This document shows positions 35,305-43,987 of a stretch of 64,000 nt of DNA, piece after piece. The notes beneath the pieces are model-generated. The model searched no databases. It was not told the DNA's origin and worked only from the letters and a program-made list of their open reading frames with translations. The stretch is from Afipia massiliensis (GTDB taxonomy: Bacteria > Pseudomonadota > Alphaproteobacteria > Rhizobiales > Xanthobacteraceae): assembly GCF_014203115.1 (NCBI RefSeq), contig NZ_JACHIJ010000002.1, forward strand, positions 868,001 through 932,000, in the 5' to 3' direction. Made by a program: the position numbers and the translations under genes. How positions within the stretch are numbered: position 1 is the first letter of the stretch; the number at the start of each line of letters is the position of its first letter.

Positions 35305-36345
35305 TTGCTCGAAAGTTTGATGGGATTCCGCCACAACGGCGCAAGGAACAAGATGGAGCTGGGGGCGGCAGTCACGAAGAAACCGACGATCGGGCTCGCG
35401 CTCGGCGGCGGCGCGGCGCGCGGGTTCGCGCATATCGGCATCCTGCGCACGCTGCTCGCCAACGGCATCGTTCCGGACATCGTGGTCGGTACCTCCATCG
35501 GCGCCGTGGTCGGCGGTTCCTATGCCGCGGGACATCTCGATACGCTGGAAGCGTGGGCCAAGGGACTCCTGCCGCGCAATATCTTCAGCTATCTCGACAT
35601 CCGCCTCAATGGCTCGGGCCTGATCGGCGGCAGCAAGCTCGCGGCCCAGCTCGAGGCGTCATTCGGCGGCACCTACATCGATGAACTTCCGCTGAAGTTC
35701 GCGGCGGTCTCCACCGAGGTCAATACCGGCCACGAAATCTGGATCACTAACGGAAAGCTGGTCGATGCGGTGCGTGCGTCCTACGCCCTGCCCGGCATCT
35801 TCGAGCCGGTGCTGATTGGCGAGCGCTGGCTGGTGGACGGCGCGCTGGTCAATCCGGTGCCGGTATCGGCAGCGCGCGCGCTCGGCGCGGAAATCGTGAT
35901 CGCCTGCAACGTCTCGACCGACGTGTTCGGCCACGGCACCCTTATCTCCGCGCACGGCAAGGTCGCGGAAGAATCCACGCCATCGGCTGAACCCGCAGTG
36001 CCGGAAAAGCGCGGCTTCGGAAAGTTCTTCTCGGCAGAGAAGACCGTGAAGCGGGAATTCTTCGGCAGCGCCGGACGTCCGGGAATTTCCACGGTGATGG
36101 TCGAGGCCTTCAACATCATGCAGGACCGCATCACGCGCTCGCGCCTCGCGGGCGATCCGCCGGATGTTCTGATCTCGCCGCGCGTCGGCAAGGTCGGATG
36201 GTTCGACTTCCATCGCGCCGAGGAAATCATCAACCACGGCACGCGGGCCGCTGAGCGCAACATCGAATCGATTCAGGAAGCGATCAACCTGCTGACCCCG
36301 ACATCAAATCAGACGCCGGGCACCGCGCAACCGACGCAGCCTTAA
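35305..36345 (+). CDS. Patatin-like phospholipase (RssA type)
   Basis: A 346-residue serine acyl hydrolase of the patatin family. The oxyanion loop GGGAARG (34-40), nucleophile elbow Gly62-Thr-Ser64-Ile-Gly66 and catalytic Asp178 (LVDGALVNPVPV) are all present. The arrangement matches bacterial RssA-type proteins whose lipid substrates are mostly unknown. A TTG start at 35305 is favoured by AGGAG seven bases upstream; Met17 (35353) with AAGGA is an alternative. The C-terminal ~100 residues extend past the patatin core. Confidence 0.87.
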   Translation: MLESLMGFRHNGARNKMELGAAVTKKPTIGLALGGGAARGFAHIGILRTLLANGIVPDIVVGTSIGAVVGGSYAAGHLDTLEAWAKGLLPRNIFSYLDIRLNGSGLIGGSKLAAQLEASFGGTYIDELPLKFAAVSTEVNTGHEIWITNGKLVDAVRASYALPGIFEPVLIGERWLVDGALVNPVPVSAARALGAEIVIACNVSTDVFGHGTLISAHGKVAEESTPSAEPAVPEKRGFGKFFSAEKTVKREFFGSAGRPGISTVMVEAFNIMQDRITRSRLAGDPPDVLISPRVGKVGWFDFHRAEEIINHGTRAAERNIESIQEAINLLTPTSNQTPGTAQPTQP

Positions 36346-36355
36346 CGGCTGCGTC
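36333..36355. terminator. Hairpin over the patatin stop codon
   Basis: GACGCAGCC-TTAAC-GGCTGCGTC, a perfect 9-bp stem spanning the stop codon between two convergent genes. No T run; termination role uncertain. Confidence 0.45.
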
Positions 36356-36369
36356 TCGCAAGGAAGCTG

Positions 36370-36798
36370 TCAGGCCGTCTTGATGTAGTCCTGCAGCGCT
36401 TCCTGCTCGCGCTCGAACTCCGCAACGCGCCACTTCACCACGTCGCCGATTGAAATCAGCCCGACGATCCTGTCGTTATCGACGACGGGCAGATGCCGGA
36501 ATTTTCCTGACGTCATGACTTCCATGATGGCGGACACGGTGTCCGATTCATGACAGGTGATGACCTTCGACGTCATCACGCCGCGCACAGGTTCTTCGAG
36601 CACGCCAGCACCGCGCTCACCCAGCACACGGACAATGTCGCGCTCGGAGAGGATGCCGTCGATTTTCTGACCGCTCATCACCATCACAGCGCCGATACGG
36701 CGCTCTGTGAGAATCTTGATTGCTGCTGAAAGCTTGGTGTCGGGCGATACGCTGATCACCTGGTGGCCCTTGCTACCCAGAACTGCTCGAACCGTCAT
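36370..36798 (-). CDS. Twin CBS-domain protein
   Basis: A 142-residue soluble protein made of two CBS motifs (a Bateman module): LSAAIKILTERRIGAVMVMS and DTVSAIMEVMTSGKFRHLPV. Such modules bind adenosyl nucleotides such as AMP, ATP or NAD and regulate a partner. GGGAGG seven bases before the ATG at 36798 decides that start over 36825. The partner is unknown; the gene lies alone between patatin and rhomboid genes. Confidence 0.9.
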   Translation of the reverse strand: MTVRAVLGSKGHQVISVSPDTKLSAAIKILTERRIGAVMVMSGQKIDGILSERDIVRVLGERGAGVLEEPVRGVMTSKVITCHESDTVSAIMEVMTSGKFRHLPVVDNDRIVGLISIGDVVKWRVAEFEREQEALQDYIKTA

Positions 36799-37011
36799 TG
36801 TAGCCTCCCGAAAATCCGACCACATCGCGCTGCTCTTGATGCCGAACGCAGTGAGGTCTTTAATTTTGCTGCCGAGTCAAACAACGTATCGTCTGATTGG
36901 TTTCGCGCGTCTCCGATATTGCCTGACCGGATGATGGAGCAAATACCACCGGCTCGCAAGGCGGCGCATGGGACCGCATGGCAGCCCGCGCGGCAGGAGA
37001 TCGGACGCCGG

Positions 37012-37782
37012 TCAGTCTGCCGCAGGCGGCAAGACGCGCGCATTATTGTCCTGCATGATGGCGCGCGGCACCGGATCGAACAATGAAAACAACAGCAGGC
37101 CTGCGACAAAACCGCCGATATGCGCCTGCCACGCAATGCTCTGCGCGGATGCGCCGATGGCGATCGCGCCTAAACCGGTGATGATGTTGAGGCCGAACCA
37201 GACCGCGAGGAATCCGAGCACACTTGGATTCTTCAAAGACCGCATCAGCGAGAGCGCCGGCACTCTTGCCGCCGCTTCCGCATCGCCGCGACGGAACGAC
37301 AGGAAACTTCCATGCTGGAAGGCGAAGCGGATCGCAGCCGCCATCATGCCCGATACCGCCGCCGATGCGCCGATCATCGGTGCGACCTCGTGCTGGTGGG
37401 TCACCAGATGGGCGAACGCACCCGCAATCGCGGTGACGGCGAAAAACGCGAAGAACCGCGTGGTCCCGAACCGGCGCGCGACCGCGCTGCCGAACGGCAG
37501 CATCCACAGCATATTGAAGGCGATGTGGGTGAGATCCGCATGCAGGAAGGCATAGGTCAGGAACGTCCATATTTCCGCGCCGACGCCGCCGGGAAACCGT
37601 CCCGCCAGCACGGACGCGTCGTAACGCGCGGGCACAAAGCCGAAAGTCCAGATCACTTCCGCGTCGGTGGCGAGCGGCAACAAGGCGCGCAAGCCGTGGA
37701 TGCCGGCCATGATGACGAGCAGCGCCGTCATGCCGAACGGAATGGTCAGGATCGGTTCGCGGGGGGATTCACGAGAGTCCAA
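37012..37782 (-). CDS. Rhomboid intramembrane serine protease
   Basis: A 256-residue polytopic membrane protease. The catalytic dyad is visible: Ser140 in GASAAVSG (motif GxSx) and His221 in WQAHIGGFVAG. The luminal HADLTHIAFNMLWMLPFGSA motif in helix 2 is intact. About six helices are predicted. It cleaves unknown membrane-anchored substrates. A terminator-like hairpin upstream on the same strand (37866-37899) could insulate it from transcription coming from the right. Confidence 0.92.
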   Translation of the reverse strand: MDSRESPREPILTIPFGMTALLVIMAGIHGLRALLPLATDAEVIWTFGFVPARYDASVLAGRFPGGVGAEIWTFLTYAFLHADLTHIAFNMLWMLPFGSAVARRFGTTRFFAFFAVTAIAGAFAHLVTHQHEVAPMIGASAAVSGMMAAAIRFAFQHGSFLSFRRGDAEAAARVPALSLMRSLKNPSVLGFLAVWFGLNIITGLGAIAIGASAQSIAWQAHIGGFVAGLLLFSLFDPVPRAIMQDNNARVLPPAAD

Positions 37783-37865
37783 GGGCGCACAATGTCCGGA
37801 GCGAAACTACCTCTTGAGATAGGCGGCTTTGGCCATGCGGTGCAAGCGGCAGGATTGAGGCAACG

Positions 37866-37899
37866 CAAAAGAAAAGGGAGGGCTTGAAGGCCCTCCCTT
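37866..37899 (-). terminator. Rho-independent terminator on the minus strand
   Basis: A perfect 10-bp stem AAGGGAGGGC / GCCCTCCCTT; on the minus strand it is followed by TTCTTTTG. No annotated minus-strand gene ends here, so it may terminate an unannotated transcript from the 37900-38260 gap. Confidence 0.6.
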
Positions 37900-37915
37900 G
37901 GTCGTACCGGTCTTC

Positions 37916-37980
37916 TTGTACGGACTTTCGAGTGAGAGCGCTGCTTCACGCTCCGGGCATCCCCACCCCTCCCCGTACAA
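37916..37980. ncRNA. Candidate small-RNA hairpin with C-rich loop
   Basis: TTGTACGG (37916-37923) pairs perfectly with CCGTACAA (37973-37980). The enclosed sequence includes the 18-nt block ATCCCCACCCCTCCCCGT (37959-37976), which is repeated exactly at 40597-40614. On the plus strand TTTTT lies at 37991-37995. Orientation is unsure because a minus-strand terminator lies to the left. The rest of the 478-base gap 37783-38260 shows no gene. Confidence 0.4.
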
Positions 37981-38260
37981 TGACCAGATCGTTTTTCCGC
38001 CGCCTGTCGTTCAACCTTGAGTTCGCCACCGCCGATCCCTGGAGAAGACCGGCGACTTGGAGTGCTTAGATACTAGGTGAGATACGTTGATCCACGAAGC
38101 TCGTAGTTAATTTAACGTTAATTTAGCAAACCAGCCCGGTTGAGCGACGAATCCCGGTTCCGGCATAGACGCTGCACTTCAAGTCCCGCACAACAGAAAG
38201 GGGCCTCGCGGTGCCTGAAATCGGGACAAATCTGTCCCGCCTCGTCCGCGGGATAGAGCG

Positions 38261-38827
38261 ATGAAGCATCCAGCAAGCCGGGAATTTTACGCCTATTGGG
38301 ACGAGAAGCGCGCCGGCGCTGCCGCGCCCGAACGGAGCGATCTGGCGCCCGATCAGGTCCGGCATCTGCTCGGCGACATCTTCGTCCTGTCCTACGATGC
38401 CCTTGCCGAGTACCCGTTCAGGGTGGCCGGAACCCGGATGTGCGCCCTGCTGGGCCGCGACCTGAAAGGGCAGAGTTTCACCAGCCTGTTCCGCGACGCC
38501 GATCGCGAAGAGATCAAGGACATCCTCGGGATTGTGGCGGAGGAAACCCAGGCCACCGTGGTTGGCGTGACCGCGCTGGCTCCGGACGAAACCCGAATTC
38601 ATCTCGAACTGCTGCTTTTGCCGTTCAGCGCCCGCTCCCACAGCCCGGTCAGCCTGACCGGATCGCTGGCGCCCCTCAGTCCCATCGAGGGCACGCAGAC
38701 CTACGGCACCCTGAAAGATTTCAGCGTGACGTCCTGGCGTCATCTGCAACAGGATCGCAACCGCCCGCGCGCGCTGCGGAAGTGGTCGCTGATCCGCGGC
38801 CTGACCGTCTACGAAGGCCTGCGCTAG
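38261..38827 (+). CDS. PAS_5-family PAS domain protein
   Basis: A 188-residue protein largely made of one PAS-like domain of the PF07310 type (starts REFYAYWDEKR; LLGDIFVLSYDALAEYPFRV; AGTRMCALLGRDLKGQSF). This family is mainly alphaproteobacterial and often lies beside PilZ genes, as here. It likely senses a small ligand or redox state or acts as an adaptor. No output domain is present. It is followed after 122 bases by a tandem-PilZ gene on the same strand. Confidence 0.85.
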   Translation: MKHPASREFYAYWDEKRAGAAAPERSDLAPDQVRHLLGDIFVLSYDALAEYPFRVAGTRMCALLGRDLKGQSFTSLFRDADREEIKDILGIVAEETQATVVGVTALAPDETRIHLELLLLPFSARSHSPVSLTGSLAPLSPIEGTQTYGTLKDFSVTSWRHLQQDRNRPRALRKWSLIRGLTVYEGLR

Positions 38828-38949
38828 TATCCCGTATCCGACGTTCGCTTCATTCCGCAGCGCCTTCCGAGCGTCGCACTTCGTTAGGGCTAACGCATCG
38901 TTAACCCAGACAGCCGTAAGGTCCATCATACCGAAAAACCGGTCGACCG

Positions 38950-39573
38950 GTGTTGATGATGGCGTTGGTGCAAAGACAATCAATTCGTCCGTCCGCTCAG
39001 GAGCGGCGACGTTTTCAGCGCGTGAAGGTTCATTTGCTCGGCCGCTACATGCTGGCGGACCGGCGCGAGTTTCCATGCCAGGTCATCAATATGTCCCCCG
39101 GCGGCCTCGCCATGCTGGCGCCCGGCATCGGCAATGTCGGCGAACGCGTGGTGGCGTATCTCGATCATATCGGCCGCGTTGAGGGCAAGATCACCCGCCT
39201 GCTCGACAATGGCTTTGCCATGACGGTCGGCGCGACGCCCCGCAAACGCGACAAGCTCGCAGCCCAGCTCACCTGGCTTGCCAACCGCCAGATCCTCAAT
39301 TTGCCGGAAGACCGCCGCCACGACCGTATCGTGCCGCGCAATCCGATGTCGGTACTCAAATTCGATGACGGCCGGGCCCTGGCCTGCCGGATCATGGACC
39401 TGTCGCTGTCCGGTGCGGCCCTTGCCGCAGAAATCAAGCCGCTGGTCGGCGAGGCGGTCACCCTCGGCCGCGTGCAAGCCCGGGTCGTCCGTCACCTCGA
39501 AGAAGGCTTCGCGATCGAGTTCGTTCACGCGCAGCTTCCCGAGACTGTCGAAGACAACGTAAGCGCGCAGTAA
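38950..39573 (+). CDS. Tandem PilZ-domain protein (c-di-GMP receptor candidate)
   Basis: A 207-residue protein with two PilZ-like units. The first has the RxxxR box in ERRRFQRVKV and the NMSPGGLAML motif. The second has DRRHDRIVPRNP and the DLSLSGAALAAE motif. The D/NxSxxG boxes are present in both, so at least one unit could bind c-di-GMP. The listed start is GTG; ATG at 38956 or 38959 is equally possible. It may receive the signal set by the PAS-GGDEF-EAL protein ~5 kb upstream or by others. Confidence 0.88.
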   Translation: MLMMALVQRQSIRPSAQERRRFQRVKVHLLGRYMLADRREFPCQVINMSPGGLAMLAPGIGNVGERVVAYLDHIGRVEGKITRLLDNGFAMTVGATPRKRDKLAAQLTWLANRQILNLPEDRRHDRIVPRNPMSVLKFDDGRALACRIMDLSLSGAALAAEIKPLVGEAVTLGRVQARVVRHLEEGFAIEFVHAQLPETVEDNVSAQ

Positions 39574-39610
39574 AGAGCCGCGGTTACCAGTTTCTGATTT
39601 TTGAGACCAA

Positions 39611-39652
39611 TCAGGGCGATACCCACATCCGGGTGTCGCCCTGAAGCTTTTT
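39611..39652 (+). terminator. Rho-independent terminator after the PilZ gene
   Basis: Stem TCAGGGCGATACCC / GGGTGTCGCCCTGA (one G-T pair) with loop ACATCC, then AAGCTTTTTG. Confidence 0.85.
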
Positions 39653-39902
39653 GCGCGCCGGTTTGATCGATCGATCCCGACCCTCCCCACCGCGAAAATA
39701 TCCGCACTATCAGCGGATTAGACCAAGATAGATAAAATTTGAATCAATTGCAGTTATTTCAAATTTTAATTTCATTTTACTAAAGTATAGATCGAAGTAT
39801 CTCCAGTTTTTACTTGCCTTTGCTTCAATTGTACTTCGTCGACTTAGCCGCGGCGAAAATCCTTTGTGTGAAAAGTGGTCCCAACAAGAAACGGGGGCCA
39901 CA
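39653..39902 (+). promoter_or_regulatory. AT-rich upstream region of the BTLCP gene
   Basis: Bases 39710-39850 are strikingly AT-rich compared with everything else in the window, with T/A runs such as AAATTTTAATTTCATTTTAC. No gene is seen. It is likely the promoter and regulatory region of the cysteine-peptidase gene; no sigma or regulator site can be named. Confidence 0.5.
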
Positions 39903-40523
39903 ATGTTTTCAATTCGTGGACGGGGAGTTGGTCTGGCGATTGCTGCCAGCCTGTTGGGGATGACGGTTGCGGCGCATGCCGCAGGCGAACGAGTGCTATA
40001 TGCCAGCCTGGGCGACACGACGCGTGCGCCGATCGGCTGGGTTGAATTCTGCGCCGACAATCCGCGCGATTGCCGGGGCGGCGCGACGCAGGCCCGCGAC
40101 ATCGTGATGACGCAGGCGGCGTGGAAAGATCTGCTGCGGGTCAATCGCTGGGTCAACGAGACCATCAAGCCGATGACCGACATCGATCATTGGGGCGTCA
40201 TCGAGAAGTGGTCGCTTCCGACCGACGGATACGGCGACTGCGAGGACTATGTCCTGCTCAAGCGCAAGATGCTGATCGAGGCCGGTTGGCCGCGCGAAGC
40301 GCTGCTGATCACGGTGGTGCGCGACAAGAAGGGCGAAGGCCACGCCGTGCTGACGGTGAAGTCCGACAAAGGCGAGTTCATCCTCGACAACCAGAACGAG
40401 GAAGTCGTCGCATGGACCGACACTGGCTACCGCTTCGTGAAGCGGCAGTCGCAGACCGACGCCAACGCCTGGGTTTCGCTTGGAGACTCGCGTCCCGCCG
40501 TTGCCACCGCAAGTTCACGCTGA
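39903..40523 (+). CDS. Bacterial transglutaminase-like cysteine peptidase (BTLCP, LapG family)
   Basis: A 206-residue exported cysteine peptidase. A signal peptide (about 1-27) precedes the PF06035 domain with the triad Cys113 (GDCEDYVLLK), His147 (GEGHAVLTV) and Asp162 (FILDNQ). LapG-type members cut surface adhesins under control of the c-di-GMP receptor LapD. No LapD or adhesin gene is visible here, so that role is inferred from family. ATG at 39903 follows AACGGGGGCC. It is close to the PilZ and PAS_5 genes. Confidence 0.88.
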   Translation: MFSIRGRGVGLAIAASLLGMTVAAHAAGERVLYASLGDTTRAPIGWVEFCADNPRDCRGGATQARDIVMTQAAWKDLLRVNRWVNETIKPMTDIDHWGVIEKWSLPTDGYGDCEDYVLLKRKMLIEAGWPREALLITVVRDKKGEGHAVLTVKSDKGEFILDNQNEEVVAWTDTGYRFVKRQSQTDANAWVSLGDSRPAVATASSR

Positions 40524-40588
40524 GAATTCGAGCATGATCGAAACGTCATGCTCAAAAATGAATACTTGAAGTCATAGGAACCCACGAC

Positions 40589-40670
40589 CCGGTCGTATCC
40601 CCACCCCTCCCCGTCCCAGACCGGTTCGTGCGCGGCCAGCTCTCCCCCAGGGCTGGCCGCAACTTTTTTT
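40589..40670 (+). ncRNA. Candidate small RNA with strong terminator
   Basis: Two stem-loops in a row. The first, CCGGTC/GACCGG (40589-40624), presents the C-rich block ATCCCCACCCCTCCCCGT in its loop. The second, GCGGCCAGC/GCTGGCCGC (40632-40660), is followed by a run of seven or eight Ts (40663-40670), a textbook terminator. A GAGCATGA/TCATGCTC hairpin (40530-40553) separates it from the BTLCP gene. Loop-exposed CCUCCCC could pair with Shine-Dalgarno sequences. The 5' end is unknown; it could instead be the BTLCP 3' UTR. Confidence 0.55.
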
Positions 40671-40691
40671 AGGGAAGCGTTCCGTCAACCG

Positions 40692-41489
40692 CTAGGCGGC
40701 CTCAAGAATGATCGACGTGACCTGTGCCGGATCGATAACCATCAGATCGTGACCGATATCCAGCTCAAGCGTCTTCCACTTGCCAGATTCTTTCGCCTTC
40801 GCGAGGTTCGCATCGAACGCAACACTCTTGTAACCCTTGGCGCGCACGTAGACCTTCTTCGCGATCCTGTCCCGCGCGCCCTTGAACACCGCGGCCTCGG
40901 TATATGTCCCGACCGGCTGGGCCGTGGTTTTGCTGTCGACCCACGCACGATCCTTTTCCGGAACACCGAAGGCCGCCGCTGGCGGCGGCTTGATTCCGCT
41001 TTCGCCTTTTTCGATCGCCGTGTTGATGGCAGTGACGAAAGCCGGAGACGATTTTTGCAAAAGCGTTTCGCCGTCTTCGGGCAGGAAAGCATCGAGGAAG
41101 ACGATCGACGATATCCGGGCCGCGAGACGCTCAGCTACGCCGCTGATGATGATACCGCCGTAGGAATGACCAACCAGCACGACGTTGGACAGATCCTCGT
41201 ACTGAATGACATTGGCAATGTCGGTGATGTGCGTCGTGAGGTTAATGCTCTTGTTGAGCAGGTGAGACCGTTCGCCCAATCCAGTCAGCGTCGGCGAAAA
41301 CACCCGATGACCTTGTTTGACAAGGGCATCGGAAACCTGACGCCAGCACCATCCACCATGCCACGCACCGTGAACTAGGACGAATGTCTTCGGCACCGCC
41401 ATTTGCGCAACGCTCTTCGACACGCCATTCATGGCTGCCAAAGCTCCAATGCCAGTTGCTACAACATGCCGCCGCGTAATTCCAACCAT
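40692..41489 (-). CDS. Exported alpha/beta hydrolase
   Basis: A 265-residue hydrolase with a twin-arginine-like leader (MVGITRRHVVATGIGALAAM). The oxyanion region HGAWHGGWCWRQVSDAL, nucleophile Ser in VGHSYGGIIISG and a C-terminal His in DIGHDLMVID give the catalytic set. The pattern resembles plant methyl-salicylate-esterase-like and pyrethroid-type esterases found in soil bacteria. The start at 41489 has GGGAGATC upstream; the frame opens to 41609 but that part is not protein-like. It is a single gene. Confidence 0.87.
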   Translation of the reverse strand: MVGITRRHVVATGIGALAAMNGVSKSVAQMAVPKTFVLVHGAWHGGWCWRQVSDALVKQGHRVFSPTLTGLGERSHLLNKSINLTTHITDIANVIQYEDLSNVVLVGHSYGGIIISGVAERLAARISSIVFLDAFLPEDGETLLQKSSPAFVTAINTAIEKGESGIKPPPAAAFGVPEKDRAWVDSKTTAQPVGTYTEAAVFKGARDRIAKKVYVRAKGYKSVAFDANLAKAKESGKWKTLELDIGHDLMVIDPAQVTSIILEAA

Positions 41490-41687
41490 GACGATCTCCC
41501 TGAAATATATTTTGTGTTGGCTCAAACGAATTGAGCGGGCGATCTTCAACACCATTTTCAGACGACATGGAAGCGCGAATTCGACTGATACATTTGCACA
41601 TTGTATCATTCGATCTGTTGTCAGAGCGCGCGTGACTGGATAGCACGAGAGACGCCGTACTTTTTTCTCGGCCGACGTCCGCGCGCC

Positions 41688-42218
41688 TCACCCGATCTTC
41701 TTCAGACCCGCCTTGAACCGCTGGCCGTTGTGAACGTAATGCGGCGCGCCGTAAGTCATGGCGGTCACCTGTTCTGGCGTCAGCGTACGAATGACGCGCG
41801 CGGGTGCGCCGATGACCAGCGTGCGGTCCTCGAACTGCTTGCCTTCGGTAATGATAGCGCCCGCGCCGACGACGCAGCCCGCGCCGATGCGCGCACCATT
41901 CATGATGATCGCGCCCATGCCGATCAGCGCGCCGTCTCCAATGGTGCAGCCGTGCAGAATGACATTGTGGCCGATGGTGCAGCTCTTACCGATGGTCAGC
42001 GGGAATCCGGGGTCGGTGTGGAAGGTGCAGTTGTCCTGCACGTTGGAGCCCTCGCCGATGTCGATCAGTTCGTTGTCGCCGCGCAGGACCGAGCCGAACC
42101 AGACGCTGGCGTTGGCCTGCAGGCGCACGTTGCCGATCACCGTCGCGGTGTCGGCGATGAAGTATTGTCCATCGGCAGGAAGTTCGGGCGCGCGCCCGTC
42201 GAGTTCGTAGATCGCCAT
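41688..42218 (-). CDS. Gamma-carbonic anhydrase family protein
   Basis: A 176-residue left-handed beta-helix trimer protein with hexapeptide repeats (VIGNVRLQANASVWFGSVLR; GEGSNVQDNCTFHTDPG; IGHNVILHGCTIGD; IGMGAIIMNGARIGAGCVVG). Metal-ligand histidines are at TFHTD, TIGHN and ILHGC. Homologues (YrdA, PaaY, CaiE) are called carbonic anhydrase-like, though some are thioesterases or inactive. No acetyltransferase pathway genes are next to it. Confidence 0.9.
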   Translation of the reverse strand: MAIYELDGRAPELPADGQYFIADTATVIGNVRLQANASVWFGSVLRGDNELIDIGEGSNVQDNCTFHTDPGFPLTIGKSCTIGHNVILHGCTIGDGALIGMGAIIMNGARIGAGCVVGAGAIITEGKQFEDRTLVIGAPARVIRTLTPEQVTAMTYGAPHYVHNGQRFKAGLKKIG

Positions 42219-42301
42219 TCCGGTCTCCAGCTAAAATCCGGCGCGACAATGCCACGAACGAACAGGGTCTGGCGAGACTGTCGCCAGCCGATCAGTGGAG
42301 A

Positions 42302-42622
42302 TCAGGCAATCGCGCCGAGCAGCATCAGCACGAATGTTCCGGACATCATGCTCCAGAAACCGGCGATGACGGTGGCCATCGCCACGAACTGAACCCGGCG
42401 TCCTTCGAGCGTGCGGCCGCGCACGGTGTTGCGCATGATGATGAAGGGCGCGGCGAAGACCAGAAACGGCACGGCGGCGAACGCCTTCGGCGTGGCTTCC
42501 TGCATCAGCAATCCGAAACCGGGAGGCTTTTCCATCAAGGCCTGGAATCCGCTGGTCAGTGCGCCCGCGGTGGCAAATCCGATGAAGATGGCAAAGAAGG
42601 AATTCAACGCTTCGGGCGACAT
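42302..42622 (-). CDS. Small polytopic membrane protein
   Basis: A 106-residue protein with about three hydrophobic helices (LNSFFAIFIGFATAGALTSG; FAAVPFLVFAAPFIIMRNTV; VAMATVIAGFWSMMSGTFVL). It is conserved in appearance but has no known function. GGAAG six bases upstream supports the ATG at 42622 over 42640. Confidence 0.72.
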   Translation of the reverse strand: MSPEALNSFFAIFIGFATAGALTSGFQALMEKPPGFGLLMQEATPKAFAAVPFLVFAAPFIIMRNTVRGRTLEGRRVQFVAMATVIAGFWSMMSGTFVLMLLGAIA

Positions 42623-42885
42623 CTGAAACTTCCAACGCACGAGAACACTTTGAGGGCCGCCGGCACGCCGGTTGGCTCGCCCCTAGGCTTCGCAAAATGC
42701 TGCCGCGCCCGCCACTTTATCCTTAAAGAAAGGTTAACACCGCGCCGCCGCCCGGCCTCGGATGCATGGCTCCGGCGGCGCCCCACTCACGCGGAACCCG
42801 GGGGAAATCAGCCCGCACATGGCATAATCGCCGCGATTCGGCCCGCGTAGGACGGGCATTACCCCGGAATGTCTGTTTCCCGATC

Positions 42886-43599
42886 ATGGCCCTGTCTTCG
42901 TCAACGTCGTCCCGCCCCGCACTTACGCGGCGCGCCCAGCGCAGCCACCTTGTGCCGCTGCTGACCATGGGCGCGATCGGCGCATGCGCGGTCGCCGTCG
43001 TGGCGTATCTGCTGTGGCCGACCTGGGGGCTAGAGAAGGCCGGCGATCCGGACCGGCTGCCGATCACCATCGGCAACACGCTGTTCAATGTGCCGACCAA
43101 GGCGATCCGGGTGAAACTGCAAAAGCGCACCGGCCCGCAGGAGCGCGTCGATCTCAACTTCGTCTATCCCTCGCTTGAGCCGCCCGAGGCGCGGCGTCCG
43201 GTCAGCGCGGAAACGGTCGAGGAAAATCTCCCGGAGATCGACCGGATTTTCCTGTCCATCGCCGCCCATCACGATGCGCTGTCGCCGGACGATCGGACCC
43301 GGACGATTTATCCGCGCTACCTCGATCAGAATGCAGGCAGCCTGCAGGATGGGTTGAGCATCCGCCCGTTCCGCGACAACACGCCCTACGCTAATGAGGA
43401 TCTCGTCTATGCCTCGTCGCCGCAGATCATCGCGCGTTGCACGCGCGACGCGAAAACGCCCGGCATGTGTCTTGCCGAGCGCCGGATCGAAGGAACGGAT
43501 GTGACTTTCAGATTTCCGCGCGAGTGGCTATCGAAATGGCGCGACGTTGCGACTGCGATGGATCAGTTGATCGTCCGGATGCGCAGACCGCACGGTTAG
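42886..43599 (+). CDS. Membrane-anchored hypothetical protein
   Basis: A 237-residue protein with an N-terminal basic stretch and one anchor helix (VPLLTMGAIGACAVAVVAYL), then a ~190-residue periplasmic domain. The domain has two cysteines (IARCTRDAKTPGMCLAE) likely disulfide-bonded. The segment ERVDLNFVYPSLEPPE and the end FPREWLSKWRDVATAMDQLI look conserved in the group from memory. No function assigned. The longer opening to 42766 is rejected because it precedes the anchor with non-protein-like sequence. Confidence 0.75.
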   Translation: MALSSSTSSRPALTRRAQRSHLVPLLTMGAIGACAVAVVAYLLWPTWGLEKAGDPDRLPITIGNTLFNVPTKAIRVKLQKRTGPQERVDLNFVYPSLEPPEARRPVSAETVEENLPEIDRIFLSIAAHHDALSPDDRTRTIYPRYLDQNAGSLQDGLSIRPFRDNTPYANEDLVYASSPQIIARCTRDAKTPGMCLAERRIEGTDVTFRFPREWLSKWRDVATAMDQLIVRMRRPHG

Positions 43600-43613
43600 G
43601 CAAATCGAACAAC

Positions 43614-43731
43614 CGTCATGGCCGGGCATAGCCGTTCGAAGAACGGCGTTCTAAAGAACGCCTATGTCCCGGCCATCCACGTCTTGCTTGTTCCAAAGAC
43701 GTGGATGCCCGGCACAAGGCCGGGCATGACG
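43614..43731. repeat. Palindromic repeat family, copy 1
   Basis: CGTCATGGCCGGGCATAG at one end and CGGGCATGACG at the other bound a 118-base inverted repeat with an inner GCCGTTCGAAGAACGGC hairpin and GGCGTTCTAAAGAACGCC. A near-identical copy is at 62032-62162 (the first ~65 bases match exactly). Confidence 0.9.
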
Positions 43732-43768
43732 ATCTTTATTTCAAGCAAATTCTCGTGTGCGGCTTAGA

Positions 43769-43987
43769 TCAAACCTCTTCCTCGATGTCGGTTTCGAGGA
43801 TCGCCATCTGGAACTGGAAGGACCGATCATCGTCCTCGTCATCGACGAACAGCACGCCGATGAATTCCTCGCCGATATAGACCTCGGCCGAGTCGTCCTT
43901 CTTCGGGCGCGGCACGACGCGGATTTTTGGATTACCGAACAGCCGCTTGAGATAAGCGTCGAGCTTCCTGACTTCCGTAACGTCCAC
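43769..43987 (-). CDS. DUF3126 family protein
   Basis: A 72-residue soluble, acidic protein (MDVTEVRKLDAYLKRLFG, then EVYIGEEFIGVLFVDDEDDD, then FQMAILETDIEEEV) matching the small alphaproteobacterial DUF3126 family. Its function is unknown. It lies 99 bases downstream of cysE on the same strand, an order I recall from related genomes, so the two may be co-transcribed. Confidence 0.85.
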   Translation of the reverse strand: MDVTEVRKLDAYLKRLFGNPKIRVVPRPKKDDSAEVYIGEEFIGVLFVDDEDDDRSFQFQMAILETDIEEEV

